A DNA stretch of 10,624 bases from Hyphomicrobiaceae bacterium (lineage in GTDB: Bacteria > Pseudomonadota > Alphaproteobacteria > Rhizobiales > Hyphomicrobiaceae): assembly GCA_021775715.1 (NCBI GenBank), contig JAJFHI010000222.1, positions 1 through 10,624 on the forward strand. Reading direction: 5' to 3'. A program made the position numbers and the translations under genes. Under the pieces are notes generated by a model. That model was not told the DNA's origin. It did not search any database and saw nothing but the letters and a program-made list of their open reading frames with translations. Shown here piece by piece: positions 5,027 to 10,329 of the stretch (the stretch's first letter is position 1; each line of letters begins with the position of its first letter).

Positions 5027-5419
5027 TTATTTGGGCTTTTCAGTCGGCCCGCCGGCTTTTTCCCACGCAGTCAGCCCGCCTTTGATGTGGGCTGCTTTGT
5101 CAAAGCCCATGTTTTCAAGTGCTGCAACAGTGAGAGCTGACCGCCAACCGGAAGCGCAATGGAAGACAAATTTTTTGTCTTCGGCGAAAATCTCTTTGTA
5201 GTAGGGGCTGTCGGGATCCACCCAGAACTCGGCCATGCCGCGCGGGCAATGATAGCTTCCGGGGATGAAGCCAAAACGCTCGCGCTCTCTAATGTCTCGA
5301 ATATCGACAATCACGACATTGGGATCGTCAATCAGCTTTATTGCGTCAGCCGCTTCGAACTCTTCGATGCCTTGGCGGGCTTCCTCAACCAGCTGGGCGA
5401 CAGATTTTTTGAGCTTCAT
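5027..5419 (-). CDS. Rhodanese-domain sulfurtransferase, single domain
   Basis: This 130-residue cytoplasmic protein has no signal peptide. After a short helical N-terminus with EFEAADAIKLIDD come the rhodanese strand VVIVDIRD (35-42), RERERFGFIPGSYHCPRG (44-61), and the active-site loop HCASGWRS with C88. It ends with HIKGGLTAWEKAGGP, the usual C-terminal signature. Rhodaneses carry sulfur as a cysteine persulfide from a donor to an acceptor thiol; C58 is a second cysteine near the active face. The long insert WVDPDSPYYKEIFAEDKK is common in an alphaproteobacterial subgroup with unknown substrates. The gene converges on the CcdA-type gene and its leader carries a strong stem-loop. Its place beside a thiol-stress locus suggests a role in sulfur or redox homeostasis, but co-regulation is not shown by the sequence. 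Confidence 0.92.
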   Translation of the reverse strand: MKLKKSVAQLVEEARQGIEEFEAADAIKLIDDPNVVIVDIRDIRERERFGFIPGSYHCPRGMAEFWVDPDSPYYKEIFAEDKKFVFHCASGWRSALTVAALENMGFDKAAHIKGGLTAWEKAGGPTEKPK

Positions 5420-5429
5420 AAGTTTTCAT

Positions 5430-5474
5430 CCCTGTTGTATCGAGTTGCGGCCTACTCAACCGCAACCAACAGGG
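5430..5474 (-). promoter_or_regulatory. Long stem-loop in the rhodanese leader, covering the ribosome binding site
   Basis: On either strand CCCTGTTG and CAACAGGG (5430-5437 with 5467-5474) form an 8-bp stem. It continues, after a 6-base one-sided bulge, into a perfect 7-bp stem (GTTGCGG 5444-5450 with CCGCAAC 5460-5466) around a 9-base loop. Read on the minus strand, its 3' arm ends in AGGG, the only Shine-Dalgarno-like sequence, 10 bases before the rhodanese ATG. The structure could therefore control translation. It lacks a U-run and so is not a clear terminator for the upstream gene. Confidence 0.55.
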
Positions 5475-5492
5475 TATTGCAACAACGGCGCG

Positions 5493-5804
5493 TTATTCGA
5501 ACAGGCCCAACTGGCCTTCCATATCATCCACCGGGCGGCGCGGAATTCTGCGATGCGTACCGAAGTCGACGCGGTCCATGAGGCCGGGATACTCCGCCTC
5601 GAACCGCTTAAGTGCTTTTTCTCTGGAGCCTGGAAAACGTGTCCCCTCCCAGATCTCATAAAGTCGGCGTGGGTCGCAGTTATAGCGGCGGACAAGGTCG
5701 ATACGGCGCATTCGCAGCCATCGCGCAATCCAGATATCAACCGCCGCGTCCTCATTGAGAGGGCGGATATCTTCCGGGGCATCTATGTCGAGAAAATCGG
5801 TCAT
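5493..5804 (-). CDS. Small basic protein of unknown function, ending GQLGLFE
   Basis: This is a 103-residue soluble protein. After an acidic N-terminus (MTDFLDIDAPEDIRPLNEDA) comes a Trp- and Arg-rich stretch, WIARWLRMRRIDLVRRYNCDPRRLYEIWEG, that could form helices like a small helix-turn-helix DNA-binding domain: RIDLVRRYNCDPRRLYEIW reads as 'go into this cycle of recognition'. A second charged part and a C-terminal QLGLFE follow. I recall similar proteins in Hyphomicrobiales but no function for them. The ATG at 5804 is chosen because conserved-looking sequence begins there; upstream in-frame starts (ATG 5846, ATG 5870, GTG 5885) would extend it to as much as 130 residues, and none has a clear ribosome binding site. 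The gene is divergent from hisA and lies 73 bp upstream of the rhodanese gene. Confidence 0.7.
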   Translation of the reverse strand: MTDFLDIDAPEDIRPLNEDAAVDIWIARWLRMRRIDLVRRYNCDPRRLYEIWEGTRFPGSREKALKRFEAEYPGLMDRVDFGTHRRIPRRPVDDMEGQLGLFE

Positions 5805-5933
5805 GATTGTTTGTACGCTTGACGTTTCGCTACGAAAACGCTTCATCGCACGCAAAGACGCCGATGTCATGGCCGAATAGCACACTTGTGGTGATACAAC
5901 CTGAGCTGATTTGAGAAGAAAGAAGAGAGCCTC

Positions 5934-6659
5934 TTGATCCTATTTCCCGCGATTGATTTGAAAGACGGCCAGTGTGTGCGCTTGAAGCTGGGTGAGATGG
6001 ACCAGGCGACGGTGTTCAATGACAACCCCGGCGCGCAGGCGGCTAAATTCGAAGCTCAGGGTTTTGAGTGGTTGCACATTGTCGACCTCAATGGCGCGTT
6101 CGAGGGCCGCCCGGTGAATGCTGCGGCTGTCGATGACATCCTCGCAAACATTTCGATGCCGGCCCAACTGGGTGGCGGCATTCGCGATTTGGCGACCATA
6201 GAGACATGGCTCGGCAAAGGTATCCGTCGCGTGATCTTGGGAACGGTTGCCGTGCGTGACCCGGATCTCGTACGCACGGCATGCAAAGAGTTCCCAGGCC
6301 GCATTGCTGTCGGCATTGATGCAAAGGGTGGCAGGGTTGCAGTCGAAGGCTGGGCGGAAACGTCGGAGCTGACGGCAATCGAATTGGCGAGCCGTTTCGA
6401 AGATGCAGGTGTTGCTGCGATCATATACACCGACATCGATCGCGACGGCGTGCTGGCGGGACTGAATATGGGCGGCACGGTGGCGCTCGCAAAGTCAACG
6501 TCAATTCCGGTTATTGCGTCAGGTGGGCTTGCTTCGATCGAGGATATCAAAGCACTTGTGAAACCAGAGAACGCGATGCTCGAAGGCGCAATCTCCGGCC
6601 GCGCTCTCTACGACGGCCGCATTGATCCCGCAGAGGCTTTGAGGGTTTTGCGGGGGTGA
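5934..6659 (+). CDS. hisA: Phosphoribosylformimino-AICAR ribotide isomerase HisA
   Basis: HisA opens the ribose ring of ProFAR by an Amadori rearrangement to give PRFAR, the substrate of HisF/HisH. The 241-residue protein has the twofold half-barrel pattern of the family: ILFPAIDLKDGQCVRL with catalytic D8, LGGGIRD (79-85), VGIDAKGG with catalytic D129, YTDIDRDGVLAG (165-176), IASGGLASIEDI (194-205) and a C-terminal EGAISGRALYDGRI. The start is a TTG at 5934, preceded by the purine-rich AGAAGAGAG. An ATG in this place is absent, and the N-terminus matches the family only from this codon. Length and motifs are normal. hisA is separated from hisH by about 5 kb and from hisF by about 1 kb. Confidence 0.97.
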   Translation: MILFPAIDLKDGQCVRLKLGEMDQATVFNDNPGAQAAKFEAQGFEWLHIVDLNGAFEGRPVNAAAVDDILANISMPAQLGGGIRDLATIETWLGKGIRRVILGTVAVRDPDLVRTACKEFPGRIAVGIDAKGGRVAVEGWAETSELTAIELASRFEDAGVAAIIYTDIDRDGVLAGLNMGGTVALAKSTSIPVIASGGLASIEDIKALVKPENAMLEGAISGRALYDGRIDPAEALRVLRG

Positions 6660-6711
6660 GCAGAAAAGCGGCACGTGCTATCGTCCCTCAAACAATTAGG
6701 GGAACGCCGCC

Positions 6712-7152
6712 ATGAACCGCGCCAAACACGTCTCATTCGCAACGCTCGTTGTCACCGCCATCTGCTTCACCCTCGGTCTTGCAATCGCTCGTGAGTTTTA
6801 CCCAGCGGTGCAGCCGTTGGCGTCGGGCGGCACGAATATTGTCGGTGAAAAAATCGTCTACCCAACCAAAACGCCAGCCAAAGTGACGTCAGTTATTGTG
6901 ACGTTGGAGCCGGGCAAGGAAACAGGTTGGCACACACACGGCGCGCCGCTGTTCGCGTATGTCATGCGGGGTGATTTAGAGATCCACTACAAGGGCCATC
7001 CAACGAAGACCTTCAAGCCAGGCGACAGTTTATTGGAAGCCATGATGGTCGAACACAACGGCCGCAACACGGGCAAAGATCCAGTGCGCATTCTCGTTGT
7101 TTTCATGGGCGCTGAAGGCGTCGCAAACACGAGCGCTGCAAAGTTGGAGTAA
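6712..7152 (+). CDS. Exported or membrane-anchored single-domain cupin
   Basis: This 146-residue protein begins with a basic N-terminus and a hydrophobic segment (about 8-26), fitting a signal peptide or membrane anchor. The rest is a cupin barrel: TLEPGKETGWHTHGAPLFAYVMRGDLEIHY carries H74 and H76 as metal ligands, and KPGDSLLEAMMVEHNGRN carries H115. The Glu usual in the first cupin motif is replaced by Leu or Phe, so the metal site should have three His and no Glu. Small periplasmic cupins of this kind are common in Proteobacteria, and most have no assigned substrate. AGGGGA lies upstream of the ATG, and the gene starts 52 bp after hisA in the same direction, so read-through from hisA is possible. 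No functional link to histidine synthesis is evident. Confidence 0.85.
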   Translation: MNRAKHVSFATLVVTAICFTLGLAIAREFYPAVQPLASGGTNIVGEKIVYPTKTPAKVTSVIVTLEPGKETGWHTHGAPLFAYVMRGDLEIHYKGHPTKTFKPGDSLLEAMMVEHNGRNTGKDPVRILVVFMGAEGVANTSAAKLE

Positions 7153-7167
7153 GGCTCTACGCACGCC

Positions 7168-7524
7168 CTACTTCTCGCTCCACACAGCGAGCTCGTAGCC
7201 GTCCGGGTCGGTGAAGTGGAAACGGCGACCGCCGGGGAAGGTGAAAATTTCCTTTGCAATTTTCCCGTCCGCCTTCTTCACCGCTTCGAGACTCGCTTCC
7301 AGGTTCTCGGCATAAAGGATTACGAGCGGGCCTCCATCTGGTTTCGGCGTTCCTTGTGTTGTCAGCCCACCTTCGAGCTGCCCATCGGAAAACGCACTGT
7401 AATCGGGCCCGTAATCCGTGAAGGTCCAGCCGAATGCCGAGCCGTAGAACGCTTTCGAACGGTCGATATCTGAAACCAAGAATTCGATGTAGTCGATCGC
7501 GTTGTTTTTCATCGGCGATGGCAT
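7168..7524 (-). CDS. VOC-superfamily (glyoxalase/bleomycin-resistance fold) protein
   Basis: This 118-residue cytoplasmic protein has the paired beta-alpha-beta-beta-beta modules of the vicinal oxygen chelate superfamily. The first module begins YIEFLVSDIDRSKAFYGSAFGW and continues with FSDGQLEGGL. The second begins LVILYAENLEASLEAVKKADG and ends PGGRRFHFTDPDGYELAVWSE. The Glu of YIEF and that of YELAV are in the positions of metal ligands. Such one-domain proteins act as dioxygenases, isomerases or binding proteins, so the reaction cannot be read from sequence. The ATG at 7524 is preferred because AAAGG lies 8 bases upstream; a longer frame to 7596 would start within the promoter dyad. The gene is divergent from hisF and has a notable 19-bp dyad in its promoter. 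Confidence 0.88.
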   Translation of the reverse strand: MPSPMKNNAIDYIEFLVSDIDRSKAFYGSAFGWTFTDYGPDYSAFSDGQLEGGLTTQGTPKPDGGPLVILYAENLEASLEAVKKADGKIAKEIFTFPGGRRFHFTDPDGYELAVWSEK

Positions 7525-7551
7525 GTTGGCGCCTTTCTTGGCGGTTTGGCT

Positions 7552-7583
7552 GCAATATCCAACCTTAGCAAGGTTGGCGGCAA
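7552..7583 (-). promoter_or_regulatory. Candidate long-spacer promoter with perfect 19-bp dyad upstream of the VOC gene
   Basis: CCAACCTTAGCAAGGTTGG (7559-7577) is a perfect 8-3-8 inverted repeat. On the minus strand it is directly preceded by TTGCCG (7583-7578), a -35-like box, and followed by ATATTGC, which offers a -10-like box at a spacing of 19 or 20. A dyad filling a 19-20-bp spacer is the layout of MerR-family promoters. The predicted start would leave a leader of about 25 bases with AAAGG before the ATG at 7524. The dyad is seen; the regulator is inferred, and no merR-type gene is in the window. Confidence 0.5.
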
Positions 7584-7626
7584 AGTTCACTTGCACCGTA
7601 CCGCCGACCCGCGCTAATTGCTCTCT

Positions 7627-8409
7627 ATGACCTTGAAAATCCGCATTATCCCCTGTCTTGATGTCAAAGATGGCCGCGTCGTCAAAGGCGTCAACTTTGT
7701 TGACCTAATAGACGCTGGCGATCCGGTTGAAGCGGCTGCCGCTTACGACGCGGCCGGTGCCGACGAGCTTTGCTTTCTCGACATCACCGCCAGCCACGAA
7801 GACCGCGACACGATTTTCCACATCGTCGAGCAAACGGCAGAGCGCTGCTTCATGCCGCTGACCGTCGGTGGTGGCGTGCGCACAACCGACGACATCCGCA
7901 AGCTGTTAGAGGCTGGCGCCGACAAGGTGTCGATCAACACGGCAGCCGTCCACAACCGGCAGTTCGTCGCCGAGGCATCGGAAAAGTTCGGCGCGCAATG
8001 CATCGTTGTGGCGATCGACGCCAAACGAGTCTCAGCCGACGGAGAGCCAAACCGCTGGGAGATTTTCACGCATGGCGGACGCAAACCGACGGGCATTGAT
8101 GCCGTCGAGTTTGCCAAAGAGGTCGTAGCGTTGGGGGCCGGAGAAATCCTGCTGACATCGATGGATCGCGATGGCACCAAATCCGGCTTCGACCTTGACG
8201 TCACACGCGCGATTTCAGACGCGGTGTCTGTGCCGGTGATAGCGTCCGGCGGCGTCGGCACGTTGGATCATCTGGTCGACGGTGTGAAGGAAGGCGGCGC
8301 GAGCGCGGTCTTGGCGGCCTCGATCTTCCACTTCGGTACGTATTCCATTCCCGAAGCCAAACGCCACATGGCGGCCGCGGGATGCAAAGTACGGATGGAC
8401 GGCGTCTGA
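7627..8409 (+). CDS. hisF: Imidazole glycerol phosphate synthase, cyclase subunit HisF
   Basis: HisF is the cyclase half of the synthase. It takes ammonia channelled from HisH and closes the imidazole ring, releasing AICAR. The 260-residue (beta-alpha)8 barrel shows IRIIPCLDVKDGRVVKGVNF with catalytic D12, CFLDITAS, LTVGGGVRT, ADKVSINTAAV, VVAIDAKR with catalytic D131, LLTSMDRDGTKSGFD and VIASGGVGTLDHLVDGVKEGGASAVLAAS. All expected barrel motifs are present. The ATG at 7627 fits the family start; a TTG three codons upstream is possible, and neither has a good ribosome binding site. In many alphaproteobacteria hisE follows hisF, but here a TetR-type regulator follows, so hisE must be elsewhere if the pathway is complete. 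The first bases after the stop form a weak dyad with the end of the gene, not a clear terminator. Confidence 0.97.
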   Translation: MTLKIRIIPCLDVKDGRVVKGVNFVDLIDAGDPVEAAAAYDAAGADELCFLDITASHEDRDTIFHIVEQTAERCFMPLTVGGGVRTTDDIRKLLEAGADKVSINTAAVHNRQFVAEASEKFGAQCIVVAIDAKRVSADGEPNRWEIFTHGGRKPTGIDAVEFAKEVVALGAGEILLTSMDRDGTKSGFDLDVTRAISDAVSVPVIASGGVGTLDHLVDGVKEGGASAVLAASIFHFGTYSIPEAKRHMAAAGCKVRMDGV

Positions 8410-8517
8410 GGTTTTTTGGGTGAGACGCAGGCGTATTAGCGCCGTGCGAGCCTCATCGGACGTTAGCCCTCTACTCTGCAGGATGCGCCGGTCTGTCGAA
8501 TAGCGTAGAAGCGCGTT

Positions 8518-9156
8518 ATGGGCAGAGACCAGAACACACGGACGGGTTACCACCACGGCAATCTCAAGGAAGCGCTGTTGGATGCGGCCCGCCGGTTGAT
8601 CGTTGAAAAAGGTCCCGACGGATTTACGCTCGCCGAGGCAGCACGCCTTGCGGGCGTCAGCCCTGCCGCGCCCTATCGACATTTCAAAGACCGGGCGGAA
8701 ATTCTGGGCGCATTGGCCGTCGCTGGCTTTGAGGATTTCTCAAGTGCGTTGGATGAAGCTTGGCAGAATGGCCGCCCGGACGCGGTTACAGCATTCACGC
8801 GGGTCGGCCGCGCCTATCTGGAGTTCGCGCGCAAAGACCCAGGCGCCTACAAAGCTATGTTTGAGCCCGGCATCTCGCTCAAGAATACGAGTGGTCTGAG
8901 AACTGCGAGAGGCCGCGCGTTCGATGTTTTGCGCACGAGTTCCGCAGCACTTCTTGAAGGCTCATCTGCCAAAAAACTACCGCCAGTGGACCTGATGAGT
9001 ATTCACATCTGGTCGATGACGCATGGGGTCGCAACGTTGTTTGCAGAAGGCAGCCTCGCGAGGGGCCGGGTGCCCATTTCAGCTGAGGACGTGCTGGAGT
9101 CCGGCGTTCTCGTGTATCTCCGCGGGCTTGGCATCATTCCACTCGACACAGAGTAA
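8518..9156 (+). CDS. TetR/AcrR-family transcriptional repressor with WHG-type C-terminal domain
   Basis: This 212-residue regulator starts with the TetR DNA-binding domain: YHHGNLKEALLDAARRLIVEKG (11-32), then the helix-turn-helix FTLAEAARLAGVSPAAPYRHFKDRAEIL (36-63), a close match to the family consensus. The ligand-binding part includes YLEFARKDPGAYKAMFEP (100-117) and the motif IHIWSMTHGVATLF, in which Trp, His and Gly are spaced as in the WHG/TetR_C_33 domain. This subfamily usually represses a neighbouring gene and is released by a small hydrophobic ligand. The ATG at 8518 fits the family N-terminus; only a weak AGAAG precedes it. A perfect dyad in the promoter of the next gene, 76-94 bp past this stop, is a natural candidate for its operator. 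No efflux pump lies next to it. Confidence 0.92.
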   Translation: MGRDQNTRTGYHHGNLKEALLDAARRLIVEKGPDGFTLAEAARLAGVSPAAPYRHFKDRAEILGALAVAGFEDFSSALDEAWQNGRPDAVTAFTRVGRAYLEFARKDPGAYKAMFEPGISLKNTSGLRTARGRAFDVLRTSSAALLEGSSAKKLPPVDLMSIHIWSMTHGVATLFAEGSLARGRVPISAEDVLESGVLVYLRGLGIIPLDTE

Positions 9157-9198
9157 TTTCCATCTGACGATCGAAAGCGAAAATTATTCTCCATCTTC

Positions 9199-9250
9199 TT
9201 GAAACCGCCGTTTGTCGGCTTATATATGTGAATGTAAATAACATTTACAT
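9199..9250 (+). promoter_or_regulatory. Sigma70-like promoter with overlapping palindromic operator for the DUF2852 gene
   Basis: TTGAAA (9199-9204) and TATATA (9221-9226) are spaced by 16 bases, a fair housekeeping promoter. The perfect dyad ATGTAAATAACATTTACAT (9232-9250, 8-3-8) sits directly on the predicted start site and ends just before the AGAGAGGAAAAG ribosome binding region. The size and AT-rich palindromic form are typical of TetR-family operators. The preceding gene encodes such a regulator, so direct repression is a reasonable inference. Confidence 0.6.
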
Positions 9251-9263
9251 AAGAGAGGAAAAG

Positions 9264-9674
9264 ATGAATACCGCGACTTTGGACGGTTGGGTGGCCAGCG
9301 TTGATCAGTACGGCAAGGCTGCCTGGATCACGTTGATGGTCCTAGGATTTATCGTTTTTTGGCCGATCGGTCTCGCGCTGTTGGCCTATTTGACATGGAG
9401 TGGACGTATGGGATGCAAAGGTCGAAAAAATCACGCATGGGGTGAGGGTCGTTGGAGTGGAAAAAGCTATCGCATGAGCCCAAGCGGCAACTCCGCTTTT
9501 GACGAGTACCGCCAAGAAACGTTGCGTCGATTGGAAGATGAGAAACAAATGTTTACCGACTTTCTCGACAGCCTGCGTAAAGCAAAAGATAAGGCGGAGT
9601 TTGATCAGTTTATGAACGACCGCAGCAAGCGCGCCCCGCAGCCTGAAGATGACGCGCCGCAAGCGACATCCTAA
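9264..9674 (+). CDS. DUF2852 family membrane protein
   Basis: This 136-residue protein has a single strong hydrophobic segment, AAWITLMVLGFIVFWPIGLALLAYLTW (about 19-45), followed by SGRMGC and a basic linker. A conserved cytoplasmic-looking C-terminal helix follows: SGNSAFDEYRQETLRRLEDEKQMFTDFLDSLRKAKDKAEFDQFMNDR. This combination identifies the DUF2852 family, common in Hyphomicrobiales, whose function is unknown. The C-terminal helix may form a coiled coil. The ATG at 9264 follows GAGAGGAAAAG at good spacing; an upstream ATG at 9228 lies within the operator dyad and is unlikely. The gene has its own promoter with a palindromic operator and ends in a strong terminator, so it is a single-gene unit, probably controlled by the TetR-type regulator just upstream. 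Confidence 0.9.
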   Translation: MNTATLDGWVASVDQYGKAAWITLMVLGFIVFWPIGLALLAYLTWSGRMGCKGRKNHAWGEGRWSGKSYRMSPSGNSAFDEYRQETLRRLEDEKQMFTDFLDSLRKAKDKAEFDQFMNDRSKRAPQPEDDAPQATS

Positions 9675-9706
9675 CAGAGCGCCTGAAGTTCAAGACGACA
9701 ACAACC

Positions 9707-9742
9707 GACCAGCATGCCGACGCGCCTGCTGGTCATTTTTTT
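9707..9742 (+). terminator. Rho-independent terminator after the DUF2852 gene
   Basis: GACCAGCA (9707-9714) pairs perfectly with TGCTGGTC (9727-9734) around a 12-base loop. An A and seven T residues (9736-9742) follow. It is the clearest intrinsic terminator in the window. Confidence 0.88.
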
Positions 9743-9818
9743 GTATCTCCGTTGGGCCTGGTGGTGTGGCGACGGCCCCTGATCACGTCGCACTCACAGC
9801 CATATGAGCAGACGTTAT

Positions 9819-9847
9819 TTGCGACTTGCCCCGCGAGTCCCCTATCT
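9819..9847 (+). promoter_or_regulatory. Weak candidate promoter of the DM13 gene
   Basis: TTGCGA (9819-9824) and CTATCT (9842-9847) are spaced by 17 bases, about 35 bases before the coding start. The match to housekeeping consensus is only moderate. The strong terminator upstream means the gene needs a promoter in this interval. Confidence 0.35.
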
Positions 9848-9882
9848 ACCGGTCGATAACTAAATGCCAAGGAGAAACTAAA

Positions 9883-10302
9883 ATGGCTCTTCCCAACTTC
9901 ACAAAAGCATTCGCGATCGCTGTCTTCAGCGTGTTTTTCATCTGGGCTGGTGGTGCCCCGACGGTGCAGGCTGCTGCATCAAAATCCGAAGTCATCGCCA
10001 ACGGTACTTTCAAAGGCGCCAGCGACCACGTCACGACCGGTGGCGTCTCGGTTTTGAAAACGTCTAGTGGATACGTCGTGGTTCTCGAAAACGATTTCAG
10101 TCTCGACAACGCACCGGCTCCGACACTTGGCTTTGGCAAAGCCGGAAAGTTCGACAAAAAAACAGATTGGGTGAAGCTGTCGTCGAAAAAAGGTTTGCAG
10201 ATTTATGCGCTGCCCGCGTCGATCGATCCGACAAAATACGATGAATTCTACGTCTGGTGCCGCGAGTTCTCAGTACCGCTGGGTATCGCGAAGTTAAAGT
10301 AG
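9883..10302 (+). CDS. Secreted DM13-domain protein
   Basis: This 139-residue protein starts at the ATG at 9883, preceded by AAGGAGAAA at good spacing; the longer frame from 9826 lacks such a site and would bury the signal peptide. Residues 1-31 form a signal peptide with a likely cut after VQA. The mature part is a DM13 domain: GTFKGASDHVTTGGVSVLKTSSGYVVVLENDFSLDNAPAPTLGFG, then QIYALPASIDPTKYDEFYVWCREFSVPLGIAKL. The single conserved cysteine, C126 in VWCREF, is present. DM13 domains are thought to take part in electron transfer or cell-surface redox chemistry through this cysteine, but the bacterial single-domain forms have no settled role. It stands alone between a terminator and a convergent gene. 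No heme or metal motif is visible. Confidence 0.88.
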   Translation: MALPNFTKAFAIAVFSVFFIWAGGAPTVQAAASKSEVIANGTFKGASDHVTTGGVSVLKTSSGYVVVLENDFSLDNAPAPTLGFGKAGKFDKKTDWVKLSSKKGLQIYALPASIDPTKYDEFYVWCREFSVPLGIAKLK

Positions 10303-10329
10303 TTGGTCGAGGCGGCGGTCTGGATGGCG

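Noticed and set aside
5265..5822. Plus-strand open frame of 185 codons across the rhodanese and the small unknown gene
   Set aside because: It is antisense to a clear rhodanese N-terminus and to the better supported minus-strand frame ending GQLGLFE, and its translation is not domain-like.
6056..6550. Minus-strand open frame of 164 codons inside hisA, and a similar one inside hisF (7743-8261)
   Set aside because: Both are antisense shadows of highly conserved barrel genes. Ser/Pro/Thr-rich translations of this kind are typical of GC-rich antisense frames.
8401..8443. Terminator after hisF
   Set aside because: GCGTCT and AGACGC can pair across a T-run and GGCG/CGCC follows, but the T-run lies within the loop rather than after a stem, so this is not a canonical terminator.
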